From: Streptomyces sp. NBC_01669
Lineage (GTDB): Bacteria > Actinomycetota > Actinomycetes > Streptomycetales > Streptomycetaceae
DNA: 64,000 nucleotides
Assembly: GCF_026339735.1 (NCBI RefSeq)
Contig: NZ_JAPEQG010000001.1
Span: 4,712,001 to 4,776,000, forward strand
Reading direction: 5' to 3'
Program-made: the position numbers and the translations under genes
The notes under the pieces: generated by a model
The model's input: only the letters and a program-made list of their open reading frames with translations
What the model was told of the DNA's origin: nothing
Database searches by the model: none
In this document: in pieces, positions 18,937 to 27,376 of the stretch
Layout: the number at the start of each line of letters is the position of its first letter
Numbering within the stretch: position 1 is the stretch's first letter

Positions 18937-19302
18937 TCACGGTGGCAGGAGGGATGCGTCCCCCGCCGGGGCCCCGTGGGCGGTGCGGGCGGCGCCGGTG
19001 GTGTCTGTGGCGCCCATGGCGTCCCTCATGTCCGTCGGCAGGTGCCTGGTGGCCGGTGAGGAGCCGTGTGCCTCGGCGCGGATGCGCTGCTTCATCGTGG
19101 GTGGCAGCGACCTGTCACGCGGAAGGGTCCATCGCACCGACGGGGTGGTTGCGGTTGCTGCGGTCGCACCCGTGTGCTCCTGATTCGTGGCCTTCGGCTG
19201 CGCGGCCGTGGCGGGGGTGCTGATGAGCCCCATCGACGCGAGAAGCGCGAAGAAGGCGGTGATGAAGGCGGTCCAGATGCTCTTGGCCTTGAAGGTGCTC
19301 AT
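18937..19302 (-). CDS. Small exported protein (possibly DUF6344), function unknown
   Basis: A 121-residue protein with a good signal or anchor segment: MSTFKAKSIWTAFITAFFALLASMGLI then STPATAA. The rest is polar and low in hydrophobic residues (PRDRSLPPTMKQRIRAEAHGSSPATRHLPTDM in the middle), with no cysteines and no catalytic motif. It resembles a small Streptomyces family (DUF6344, from memory, unchecked). It is transcribed away from the DLW-39 gene and ends at a strong terminator. Confidence 0.65.
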   Translation of the reverse strand: MSTFKAKSIWTAFITAFFALLASMGLISTPATAAQPKATNQEHTGATAATATTPSVRWTLPRDRSLPPTMKQRIRAEAHGSSPATRHLPTDMRDAMGATDTTGAARTAHGAPAGDASLLPP

Positions 19303-19577
19303 GGCCCCTCGCTTTCGGGTGGTCCGGTTTGCTTACCTTTCTGATGATCTGGATGTGGCTCGCGATTTCGGTGACCGACGCCGTGGATCCGCCGATCTTC
19401 AGATGAACACCACTCGTATGGTGCAACCGGGCTGGACGGACCGGTGCGGAGCAGGGATGGATGGCCGCTTTTGTCCGGGAAGCAGCCAGGCCGCAGGCAG
19501 GTCACCGATCGGTATCGGTCGGTGTGTATAGTCGGGCGGCAGAAGTCCCCTACGTCAAGGAAAGACGAGGTCGCGCG

Positions 19578-19712
19578 GTGAAGAAGCTTCTCCTGGTCGC
19601 ACTGGCCGCCATCGGCGGGCTCCTCGTGTACCGCCAGATCCAGGCGGATCGCGCCGAGCAGGATCTGTGGACGGAGGCGACTGACTCCGTGCCCGCAGGT
19701 TCGGGTGCCTGA
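19578..19712 (+). CDS. DLW-39 family small membrane protein
   Basis: A 44-residue protein starting at GTG 19578: MKKLLLVALAAIGGLLVYRQ, then IQADRAEQDLWTEATDSVP. One membrane helix is followed by the conserved DLW motif that names the family. It is widespread beside gyrA and tRNA-Ile in actinobacteria and its function is unknown. The ribosome site is AAAGACGAGG. A longer open frame upstream is not conserved-looking. TATAGT at 19527-19532 is a likely -10. Confidence 0.85.
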   Translation: MKKLLLVALAAIGGLLVYRQIQADRAEQDLWTEATDSVPAGSGA

Positions 19713-19732
19713 GACAGAACAGCCTTGTGCGG

Positions 19733-19757
19733 GCCCCGGTCGCTGAGCGGCCGGGGC
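19733..19757 (+). terminator. Terminator after the DLW-39 gene
   Basis: GCCCCGG (19733-19739) pairs with CCGGGGC (19751-19757), with an inner CGC/GCG pair and a TGA loop. Confidence 0.65.
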
Positions 19758-19861
19758 TTCGTGCTGTTGCGGGACCGTGACACCTGTGCTCTTGAATTCA
19801 CCTACGCAAATCAATAGGTTGCGAGAGCAAAGCAGCCGGTGGGTCGGTCGAGGGGGCGCGC

Positions 19862-21805
19862 GTGAGAGCACGGAACCACCGCCGTACTTCAGCAGCGGGG
19901 ACATGGATCGGCGGAGCGCTGCTCGCCCTGGTCGCGGGTGCAATGCCCGCCACGGCGGCCGACGGCGCATCTGCAGCCCCCGCCACGACCTCTCAGGACG
20001 GCAGCAGCAGCCTGGTCATGGTGCTCGACTCCTCCGGCTCCATGGCGGACGACGACGGAACGGGCCGGACCCGGATGGAGTCCGCCCGTACCGCTGTGGG
20101 CACCGTCGTTGACGGTCTTCCCGACGGCTACCCGACCGGTCTGCGGGTGTACGGAGCCGACCGGCCCAGGGGCTGCACGGACACCCGTCTCATCCGCCCG
20201 GTGCAGGCACTCGACCGGGCCGCAGTGAAGCAGGCCGTGGCGGACCTGCGGCCCAGGGGCGACACTCCTGTCGGGCTCTCCCTGCAGAAGGCCGCGAACG
20301 ACCTCCCCGAGCCCGCGGACGATGCGATCGGGACGCGCACGATCCTGCTGATCTCCGACGGCGAGGACAACTGCGGTACGCCGCAGCCCTGCGAGGTGGC
20401 CGAGCGACTCGGCAAGGACGGGATCGGGCTGCGCATCGACACCGTGGGTTTCCAGGTGAAGGGCCGAGCCCGCGAGCAGCTCGAATGCATCGCGGAGGCG
20501 GGCAACGGCCGCTATTACGACGCACCGGACGCCAAGTCGCTGGCCAGGCAGTTGCAGCGGGCAGCACAACTCTCCGCGGACGGCTACCGGTTCCGTGGCA
20601 AGCAGGTCGAGGGCGCCGCGACCGGCGGCCGGGCGCCCACGCTCGTACCCGGGCAGTATCTGGACACCATCGGTCCGGGCGAGAAGCGGTATTACGCGGT
20701 CGGTCTGGACGCCGTGTCCGCGGCGGACTTCTCGGCGACGGCGGTGCCGCAGCCCGGGGCCGCCGTCGACACCTTCGACGCGCTGAGTACCAGCATTGAG
20801 TACGGCACCGACAGTTCCTGCGCCACGGACACCGCGCGCTTCTACCAGAAGGAGGGTGCGACCCCGCTGACCTCGGCGGTCGCCCGTATCCTCTCCGCCG
20901 AGGGGACCCGCAGCTGCGACCGGGCGGGCCACTACCGGCTGGTGGTGGAACGGGCGAGCAAGGAGGGCTCCGATGCCGCGCGTTGGCCGCTGGAGCTCGT
21001 GTACGGGGTGGAGGTACCGCTGAAGAAGGGGGTCACGCCCGCCGCGTCCGAGCCGGAGTACGGGGCGGGCGGCAAGAGCGCGGTGCTGCCCTCCGGCAAC
21101 CCCCGTGATGTGCGGGGAGGCACGGGATTCAACGACGCCGAGGAGCTCGGCCTGGGCGTGTGGCGCGACCGGATCCTGCCGGCGCAGACGCTCTGGTACA
21201 GGGTTCCGGCGGGCTGGGGCCAGCAGGTGCGCTACGACGTGGAGTTCGCCAACGAACCCACGGTCGCGAGGGTCGCCTCGACGTACTCGTACGGTGCAAC
21301 GCAGCTGTTCACACCGGCCCGCTTCCCGGTCGGCGGCGGTGGCGAGTTCACCTCGTCGGCCCTGTACAACGGCCGTCCGGCCGCGATCAGGATGGGCTCG
21401 GTGCCGGTCGCCTGGACCAACCGCTACGAGTACCGCCGGGCGGTCCAGCCGGTGCACGCAGGGGGCGAGTTCTACATCTCGGTGACGCTGGGCGCGCAGG
21501 CCGCCGAGATTGCCGAGAACGCACAGATCGGTGTGGTCCTGCGGGTGTCGGTGCTCGGGGACGAGCGGGCCGGCCCCGAGCACCATGCCGCCGTCCTCGC
21601 CGGGAAGCCGAACAGGGGAGAGGACAAGAGGACCGACAAGAAGGGCAATTCGGCTGCGGCCGGAGACAGCGGAGGTACGGGCGGGGCAGGATGGACCGGC
21701 GTTGCGGCCGCTGCCGGGGCGGGCGCCGTGGTGGTGATCGCCGGGCTCGTGTTCGTACGCAGCCGCCGCAGGTCGGCCACACAGACGACGAGGGGAAGCG
21801 CGTGA
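19862..21805 (+). CDS. Secreted, membrane-anchored von Willebrand A domain protein
   Basis: A 647-residue cell-surface protein. Residues 1-34 form a signal peptide (twin arginine-free, GALLALVAGAMPATAADGA). The vWA domain spans about residues 50-235 with the MIDAS metal motif DSSGS, a conserved threonine region (RGDTPVGLSL) and ISDGEDNC. Two beta-rich repeats follow (GPGEKRYYAVGLDA and AQTLWYRVPAGWGQQ). A C-terminal helix (GVAAAAGAGAVVVIAGLVFV) and the basic RSRRR stop-transfer anchor it. Ligand unknown. The start is GTG 19862 after GAGGGGG. The next gene encodes a paralogue lacking the vWA domain and overlaps it (TGATG). Confidence 0.85.
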   Translation: MRARNHRRTSAAGTWIGGALLALVAGAMPATAADGASAAPATTSQDGSSSLVMVLDSSGSMADDDGTGRTRMESARTAVGTVVDGLPDGYPTGLRVYGADRPRGCTDTRLIRPVQALDRAAVKQAVADLRPRGDTPVGLSLQKAANDLPEPADDAIGTRTILLISDGEDNCGTPQPCEVAERLGKDGIGLRIDTVGFQVKGRAREQLECIAEAGNGRYYDAPDAKSLARQLQRAAQLSADGYRFRGKQVEGAATGGRAPTLVPGQYLDTIGPGEKRYYAVGLDAVSAADFSATAVPQPGAAVDTFDALSTSIEYGTDSSCATDTARFYQKEGATPLTSAVARILSAEGTRSCDRAGHYRLVVERASKEGSDAARWPLELVYGVEVPLKKGVTPAASEPEYGAGGKSAVLPSGNPRDVRGGTGFNDAEELGLGVWRDRILPAQTLWYRVPAGWGQQVRYDVEFANEPTVARVASTYSYGATQLFTPARFPVGGGGEFTSSALYNGRPAAIRMGSVPVAWTNRYEYRRAVQPVHAGGEFYISVTLGAQAAEIAENAQIGVVLRVSVLGDERAGPEHHAAVLAGKPNRGEDKRTDKKGNSAAAGDSGGTGGAGWTGVAAAAGAGAVVVIAGLVFVRSRRRSATQTTRGSA

Positions 21806-23157
21806 TGAGGCAGCGCAACAGGGGCCGGGCGACGCTGGCCGCGGCCGCGGCAATGTGCGCGGTGGCGGCGCTGCCGGGGCAGGCGTACGCGGCCGGTGAG
21901 CCTGCTGCGTACACCTTCGACCCCGGGGCGAAGGCGGTCCGGGGCGCGGAGGTCAGCACCGACGCGTCGGCCCTGAAGCCCGGGTCCGTCTACAGGAGCT
22001 CGATCAAGCCGGGCGAGAAGCTCTACTACCGTCTCGACCTCGACGCCGCCACGAACGCGTACGTCTCGGCGGTGGTCGTACCCAAGGCCGGTGGCAAGGT
22101 CGCGTACGGGGACGGCATCACGGTCAGCGTCAGGGACAGCACGGACCTGCAGTGCAGTTCCGAGGACGCCCGCTTCCAGGCGGCGGAGTTCCCGCATCCG
22201 ATCGCCGCGTACGCCTACCGGGTCACGGACAAGGACAGCCACACCTGCCAGGACGCCGGCACGTACAACGTCCTGATCGAGCGGGAGAGCAAAGCCACCT
22301 CGACGCCCGATGCCTGGGACCTGGAGCTCCGTTACGAGTCGGAGCCGAAGCTGAAGAAGGGTGGTACGGCGCCGACCGAGGCGCCGGAGGACTGGCCCTC
22401 GGCGTCGCCGACACCGCCCACGCAGGCCAAGAAGGAGGAACGGCCCGGCGGCACGAGCTATTACGACGCCACCAGCCTGGAGACCGGCACGTGGAGGGAC
22501 GGCATCGAGCCGGGGCAGACCCTCTTCTACCGGGTGCCGGTGGACTGGGGACAGCAGATCTTCGCCACCGTCGACCTCGGCAACAGCGTCGGCGGCTCGG
22601 ACGAGTACGTCGGCAACGCGCTCGCACTGTCCCTGGACAATCCGGCGCACGGCCATGTCGACGACGCCTCGCCGCTGTCGTACTCCGGCAGGCCCGCCTC
22701 GGTGTCGCTCGATCCGCTGCCCCCGGTGGCGTACGAGAACCGGTTCACGTTCAGTGCCGGCGAGAGCGCCATGCGGTTCGCGGGCTGGTACTACCTGTCG
22801 GTGTCGCTCAGCCCGGAGGTCGCGAAGGCCTACGGGAACAAGGCGATCCCGATGACTCTCAAGGTGCAGGTCGAGAACGCGGCGGAAACGTCGCCGTACG
22901 GGGGTTCCGCCGGAATCTTCGGTGTGACGCAGGACGACAAGGACATGGCCAGGAGCGGCCAGAGCGCACCCCAGGCCGACAAGAGCACCACGATGAAGAT
23001 GGTGGGCGCGGCCGGGATCGGCGCAGGCGCCGTGCTGGTGCTCGGCCTCGGGGCGTGGACGCTGCTTGCGCGTCGCCGCACGGCCGCCGCCGCGGGCGGT
23101 CCTGCCGGTGGCGCGGCCGGGCAGCCGCCGTACGGAGGGCCGCCGCAGGCCTGGTGA
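21805..23157 (+). CDS. Secreted, membrane-anchored paralogue of the vWA protein's C-terminal half
   Basis: A 450-residue protein with a signal peptide (TLAAAAAMCAVAALPGQAYA), an ectodomain and a C-terminal membrane helix (GIGAGAVLVLGLGAWTLLA-RRR). The ectodomain aligns along its length with the non-vWA part of the preceding protein: KPGEKLYYRLDLDA against GPGEKRYYAVGLDA, ETGTWRDGIEPGQTLFYRVP against GLGVWRDRILPAQTLWYRVP. A cysteine pair (LQCSSEDARF and HTCQDAGTY) is also conserved. It overlaps the first gene by the TGATG junction. GTG 21802 is an alternative start. Function unknown; probably acts with its neighbour. Confidence 0.8.
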   Translation: MRQRNRGRATLAAAAAMCAVAALPGQAYAAGEPAAYTFDPGAKAVRGAEVSTDASALKPGSVYRSSIKPGEKLYYRLDLDAATNAYVSAVVVPKAGGKVAYGDGITVSVRDSTDLQCSSEDARFQAAEFPHPIAAYAYRVTDKDSHTCQDAGTYNVLIERESKATSTPDAWDLELRYESEPKLKKGGTAPTEAPEDWPSASPTPPTQAKKEERPGGTSYYDATSLETGTWRDGIEPGQTLFYRVPVDWGQQIFATVDLGNSVGGSDEYVGNALALSLDNPAHGHVDDASPLSYSGRPASVSLDPLPPVAYENRFTFSAGESAMRFAGWYYLSVSLSPEVAKAYGNKAIPMTLKVQVENAAETSPYGGSAGIFGVTQDDKDMARSGQSAPQADKSTTMKMVGAAGIGAGAVLVLGLGAWTLLARRRTAAAAGGPAGGAAGQPPYGGPPQAW

Positions 23158-23179
23158 CAGCGGCTGCAGCCACCGGGCC

Positions 23180-24568
23180 TCAGGCCTGGGTCAGTGCCCA
23201 GATTCCGACAGCGAAACAGATCAGCGCAACCAGCAGGACCGGGATCGCCACCTTCGGGGGCGGTCCCGGACGCTTCTGCGATGCCTGTGCGGGAGCGGCG
23301 GCCATGGGATGGGCCGGAGGTGCTGCCGGAGCGAAGTTCGGGGACATCCCCGCCCCGGGATGCGGAACCTGCTGCTGCTCGGCGGTGTATGCACGAGTAG
23401 GAGCCGGTTCGTGCCGCACTGCGGATGTCGGGGCCTGGGAGAGATCCGGTGGGGCGGCAGGGAAGGGGGAAATCGTATGTGCCGGGAGCGGAGTGGGGGC
23501 AGGGGCAGGGGCAGGCTGGGCCGGCTGGGGCAGCGGCGTGGGTGGCTGCTGCGGAGGCGGGGCGAGATGGAAGCTGCCCGTCTCCGACATCGGGGAGGGC
23601 GGCGGGGTGTGTGGCTGCTGTGCGGCCTGCTGTGCGGCTTGGCCCGCGTGTGCGGTGTGGCCGACCGGGGAGGGCGGCCTGGGGGTGGCGACCGGGCCTT
23701 CGGGGCCGAAACCGGCGGGCAGCGGGCCGAGTTGGTCGAAGACCTCCACCGGTTCGTCGTCGACGCCTGGATCCGGCAGCATCTCGACCGCGGCCGTCAG
23801 TGCCTTGCGCGCGCCGGTGGCCGTGCGGAACCGGGCCTGCGGATCCGGCTGCAGAAGACCGGCGAGGACCTGCCACAGCGGTTCCGGGATGCCTTGCGGG
23901 GCGCTGGGGGTGCCGTGCGAGGCGAAGTATTCGACGAGGGCCCGGGCGTCCGGCTTCTTCCCCTGCAGCAGATAGAGCGCGACAAGCCCCACGGCGAAGA
24001 GGTCTGCGGGGAAGTCGGGCTCCGCCCCCATCATCTGCTCGGGCGCGAAGTAACCCGGCGTTCCCACCACATAGTTGGTCTCGGTCAGGCGGGGCTCGCC
24101 CTTGCGCATGGAGATGCCGAAGTCGGAGAGCCGCAGGTGCGGCCGACCGGTGCCGGTGGCCTCCATCAGGATGTTGGCGGGCTTGATGTCGCGGTGCACG
24201 ACGCCTTCCGCATGCACCGTCGACAGTCCGGACAGCAGCTGGTCGAGCAGCGTGCAGACGAAGCGCGGGGGCAGCGGTCCGTAGTCGCCGATGACATGCG
24301 CAAGCGAGCCGCCGCTCACCAGATCCATGGTGAACAGGACCTTGTCGTCGTCCGCGGCCCAACTGGCCGGGGCGAGCACATGAGGATGCTCGATCCGCAG
24401 GGCCTGCTCGCGGACGAAGCGCAGCAGCGTGTGTGCGTCGCTCTGCTGAAGCACCTTGGCCGCCACGTACCGGCGGCGCCGGTGGTCCCAGGCTCGCCAG
24501 ACGGCGCCGACGCCACCACGTCCGATCGGATCGATCAGCTCGTACCGACCAGCGAAGACCTCACCCAT
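23180..24568 (-). CDS. Membrane-anchored Ser/Thr protein kinase (PknB/Hanks type)
   Basis: The kinase domain (about residues 7-265) has the Gly-loop GRGGVGAVW, the lysine in YVAAKVL, the catalytic loop VHRDIKPANIL, DFG (LSDFGIS) and the APE-like FAPEQMM, so it should be active. A Pro/Gln/Ala-rich linker of about 170 residues leads to one C-terminal membrane helix (VAIPVLLVALICFAVGIWAL) with only four residues after it, so there is no outside sensor domain. The start is ATG 24566-24568 (MGEVFAGRYELIDPIG). It converges on the vWA pair (22-nt gap) and lies downstream of the XRE gene in the same direction. Confidence 0.9.
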   Translation of the reverse strand: MGEVFAGRYELIDPIGRGGVGAVWRAWDHRRRRYVAAKVLQQSDAHTLLRFVREQALRIEHPHVLAPASWAADDDKVLFTMDLVSGGSLAHVIGDYGPLPPRFVCTLLDQLLSGLSTVHAEGVVHRDIKPANILMEATGTGRPHLRLSDFGISMRKGEPRLTETNYVVGTPGYFAPEQMMGAEPDFPADLFAVGLVALYLLQGKKPDARALVEYFASHGTPSAPQGIPEPLWQVLAGLLQPDPQARFRTATGARKALTAAVEMLPDPGVDDEPVEVFDQLGPLPAGFGPEGPVATPRPPSPVGHTAHAGQAAQQAAQQPHTPPPSPMSETGSFHLAPPPQQPPTPLPQPAQPAPAPAPTPLPAHTISPFPAAPPDLSQAPTSAVRHEPAPTRAYTAEQQQVPHPGAGMSPNFAPAAPPAHPMAAAPAQASQKRPGPPPKVAIPVLLVALICFAVGIWALTQA

Positions 24569-24785
24569 TGCGCTGTGCCCGCTCCCAGTTCCTGTTTCGG
24601 CTCGTGCCCGGCTCTCGGGGGTAGTGCACCAGGATCTTTCATTCGGCTGAGCCCGTGGGGTCCGGTACGCACATCCGCCGCGTTGGCGTCGGTCCACAAC
24701 GCCCGGCGCTGTTTCCCTCCTCCGTCTGGCAGCCGCACGTACCAGGTTCCGCCCCCTGAATCCGGCCCGAACCGAAAGAAAGGTC

Positions 24786-25334
24786 CTAGCTCTGGTGTCC
24801 TTCGTAGTGCGCGACCGCGTCCGCGGTGCGGCCGGCGCCGTACACCCTGAGGAACTCTGCCAGTTCCGGGTGGGTCGGGGCGAGGGAGTCGGCGGCATCG
24901 ATGATGTCACCGGCGGCCGCGACCGACCGCAGCAGCGACTGGATCTCACGGACCACGCGACGGACGGTGGGTGCCCCACCGCTGGTCGTGGTCTGACCGG
25001 TGCCGGTGAGGACGGAACCACCCTGGGACTTCTTGATCTCTTCCATGCGGTCGGTGGCCTCGCCCGCGCTGACGCTGCCGTCGGCGACCTGGCTGGCCAG
25101 CTCCTGGAGAGCCTGGACGCGCTGGACGACCGCGGGGTTGCCGATCTTCGCCCGCTGACCGCTCATCAGCTGGGACAGCATGGGTGCGGACAGCCCGAGT
25201 ACGGCGGCGAGCCGGGCCTGGTTCAGACCGAGATCGTCGATGAGCCGACGGAACAGCGCGCCCAGCGGTTCCCCGTACCAGCTGCGCTGAAGTTCCCTGG
25301 CTCTTGCCGTTGCTTCCTGCTGAACTGCATCCAT
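24786..25334 (-). CDS. XRE-type helix-turn-helix regulator
   Basis: The 182-residue cytosolic protein has an N-terminal XRE-like HTH near residues 30-65 (LIDDLGLNQARLAAVLGLSAPMLSQLMSGQRAKIGNP). A mixed-charge middle and a C-terminal helical part follow (LRVYGAGRTADAVAHYEGHQS). Good ribosome site GGGGAG. A 217-bp gap separates it from the kinase gene downstream. Conserved synteny suggests linkage to the kinase and surface proteins, but targets are unknown. Confidence 0.8.
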   Translation of the reverse strand: MDAVQQEATARARELQRSWYGEPLGALFRRLIDDLGLNQARLAAVLGLSAPMLSQLMSGQRAKIGNPAVVQRVQALQELASQVADGSVSAGEATDRMEEIKKSQGGSVLTGTGQTTTSGGAPTVRRVVREIQSLLRSVAAAGDIIDAADSLAPTHPELAEFLRVYGAGRTADAVAHYEGHQS

Positions 25335-25505
25335 GGCGTCTCCCCTTCGCTGAGGCTTCGCTGCTGCGAACCTCGTCGAGCATCTTACGGAGAGTGGTTG
25401 CCGACCGGGAGTCCCAATCTTTTTGGAAGATTCAGGGGGTCACCCGGTAGTCTGGTCTGCGGCGGTGACCAAGACGCTGATGCGTCTGGTGCTGTCCTCT
25501 TTCTC

Positions 25506-25578
25506 GGGGCCTTAGCTCAGTTGGTAGAGCGCTGCCTTTGCAAGGCAGATGTCAGGAGTTCGAATCTCCTAGGCTCCA
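25506..25578 (+). tRNA. tRNA-Ala (anticodon TGC)
   Basis: The cloverleaf has acceptor GGGGCCT/AGGCTCC (one G-T pair), D-arm AGCTCAGTTGGTAGAGC, anticodon arm CTGCC-TTTGCAA-GGCAG with TGC at 25539-25541, and T-arm AGGAG-TTCGAAT-CTCCT. CCA is not encoded. TAGTCT at 25448-25453 may be its -10. Confidence 0.97.
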
Positions 25579-25583
25579 CGTCA

Positions 25584-25625
25584 AGAGCCCCTCCGACCTG
25601 CGGAAACGCAGGTCGGAGGGGCTCT
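25584..25625. terminator. Terminator after tRNA-Ala
   Basis: AGAGCCCCTCCGACCTGCG and CGCAGGTCGGAGGGGCTCT form a perfect 19-bp stem with a GAAA tetraloop. It also ends the minus-strand DUF5324 gene that converges on it. Confidence 0.92.
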
Positions 25626-25662
25626 CTTGTATGTCTGCCGTGGGCCGGGCGGCAGTGGCGGC

Positions 25663-26382
25663 TCAGCGGCCGTCGTCGAGGTCGGTGCCGTCCACCTCGT
25701 CCGTCCTGTCCGACTCGGCCTGCTTGGCGCGGACCTCGGGGTCCACAGCCGTCGGTCCGCTGCCGTCGACCGAAGTCAGCGGCGTACGGTCGGCGACCTC
25801 CGTGGGGGCGGGGGGCTCGACCAGCCAGTCCGGATTGGCCTGCTTGTCCCACCACCGCCACGCGGCGTAGGCGCCGCCCGCCAGGACGGAGACCACGGCC
25901 ACCACCTTGAGCACGCGCCCGGCCTTGGCCCGCCGCTCGTGCTTTCTGGCCAGCTTCCTGATCTCCTTCGCCGTGACCTGCCCGCGCAGTGCGGCCAGTG
26001 CCGCGGCGCTGCGGGTCGTGGCTTCCTCGGCGACGGGTTGGGCGGCGGCCATCGCCTGCTCGACGCGGGGCACGGTGTACTCCGCGGCGCTCCTGGCCGC
26101 CTGACGGGTGCGGAGCGCGGCGCGCTGGGCGGCCTCGTCGACCTTGGGGGGCACATGCGCGCGAGCCAGTTCGATACGTGGTGCGAGATGCGCGTCGTAC
26201 TGGACGCGGGCCTGCTGGGCTGCCTTCGACACCCTCGGCGCGAGCCGCGTACGGGCCTCGTGCGCATAGTGTGCCGCCTGGTCCTTGGCCGAGTCGGCGT
26301 AGGGCGCCACCACTTCCGCGGCGTGCTGCACGCTTTCCTTCGCCGAGTCGGTTGCGGCGCGCACGCTGTCGATGCGGGTCAC
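25663..26382 (-). CDS. DUF5324 family membrane protein
   Basis: A 239-residue protein starting at GTG 26380-26382 after GGAGGAGG; the 72-residue upstream extension has no ribosome site. Most of it is an Ala-rich amphipathic coiled helix of YtxH/apolipoprotein-like character (TDSAKESVQHAAEVVAPYAD, then HYAHEARTRLAPRVSKAAQQ). One membrane helix follows (VLKVVAVVSVLAGGAYAAW) and an acidic C-terminus (DRTDEVDGTDLDDGR). Function unknown. It is divergent from the cyclophilin gene. Confidence 0.75.
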   Translation of the reverse strand: MTRIDSVRAATDSAKESVQHAAEVVAPYADSAKDQAAHYAHEARTRLAPRVSKAAQQARVQYDAHLAPRIELARAHVPPKVDEAAQRAALRTRQAARSAAEYTVPRVEQAMAAAQPVAEEATTRSAAALAALRGQVTAKEIRKLARKHERRAKAGRVLKVVAVVSVLAGGAYAAWRWWDKQANPDWLVEPPAPTEVADRTPLTSVDGSGPTAVDPEVRAKQAESDRTDEVDGTDLDDGR

Positions 26383-26703
26383 GGGATCCTCCTCCTTGGT
26401 GGCGGGTAGGTACTCCGCCTTTCCACCCATTTCGAAATCATGCCCCGCGATGGCGTGTGCGGCATGTGGGGCGGGCATCCGGGGCATGAGAGACGGCTGT
26501 ACAAAACAGTCATAAGCGACGTGTGTGGGCAATGTTGTGCAAGGGGAGCTTGCCGATGACAATGCCACGGTTCGGTTCAGCACGCGCCGGTTCGTCACGC
26601 ACTTGGCCTCTTTTGTTCCTGCGGGGGGCCGCAGGAAGGCCGTGCGACGGATGGTCCGTGCGAGGATCGGTGGACGTCAGCGAAGACTTACGGAAGGCAG
26701 ATC
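26383..26703. promoter_or_regulatory. Divergent promoter region, DUF5324 / cyclophilin
   Basis: 321 bp with no credible gene. CATGCCCCG (26439-26447) and CGGGGCATG (26480-26488) form a perfect 9-bp dyad separated by 32 bp. No clear -35/-10 pair was found for either gene. Confidence 0.4.
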
Positions 26704-27231
26704 GTGGCCGAGCAGCTTTACGCCACCTTGAAGACCAACCAAGGCGACATCGAGATCCGGCTTCTGCCGAACCACGCGCCCAAGACGGTCAAGAACTTCG
26801 TCGAGCTCGCCACGGGCGAGCGGGAGTGGACCCACCCCGCGACCGGCAAGAAGTCCACGGACAGGCTGTACGACGGGACCGTCTTCCACAGGGTCATCAG
26901 CGGCTTCATGATCCAGGGCGGGGACCCGCTGGGCAACGGCACCGGCGGCCCGGGCTACGAGTTCGGTGACGAGTTCCACCCGGACCTCAGCTTCAACAAG
27001 CCGTACCTCCTGGCCATGGCCAACGCCGGCCCGGGCACCAACGGTTCGCAGTTCTTCGTGACCGTCTCGCCCACCGCGTGGCTGACCGGCAAGCACACCA
27101 TCTTCGGTGAGGTGACGGACGAGGCCAGCAAGAAGGTCGTGGACGCCATCGCGAGCACCCAGACCAACGCACGCACCGACCGTCCGGTGCAGGACGTGGT
27201 GATCGAGTCGGTCGTCGTCGAGACCCGATGA
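26704..27231 (+). CDS. Cyclophilin-type peptidyl-prolyl cis-trans isomerase
   Basis: A 175-residue cytoplasmic cyclophilin with no signal peptide. It has FHRVISGFMIQGGDPLGNGTGGPGY (catalytic Arg and the FMIQGGD motif), LAMANAGPGTNGSQFFVT and WLTGKHTIFGEV (active-site Trp and His). The start is GTG 26704 after GGAAGG. It catalyses proline isomerisation in folding. It corresponds in position to the PpiA-type gene near the actinobacterial origin. Confidence 0.95.
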   Translation: MAEQLYATLKTNQGDIEIRLLPNHAPKTVKNFVELATGEREWTHPATGKKSTDRLYDGTVFHRVISGFMIQGGDPLGNGTGGPGYEFGDEFHPDLSFNKPYLLAMANAGPGTNGSQFFVTVSPTAWLTGKHTIFGEVTDEASKKVVDAIASTQTNARTDRPVQDVVIESVVVETR

Positions 27232-27376
27232 TCGCCTGTGGTCACGGTGTGATCACTCTCTGATCGGCCGTCTCGGGAACCAACCGCCCTGCTTGTCCGT
27301 ACTTGGTTACATAGCGGACGAGCAGGGCGGCATCATGCGCGCGGTCGTCCACGACGTGACCCGAGGGGGCCAGCAA

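Noticed and set aside
19889..21853. A 654-codon frame antisense to the vWA gene
   Set aside because: The plus-strand protein has a signal peptide, MIDAS motif and anchor; the antisense product has no features.
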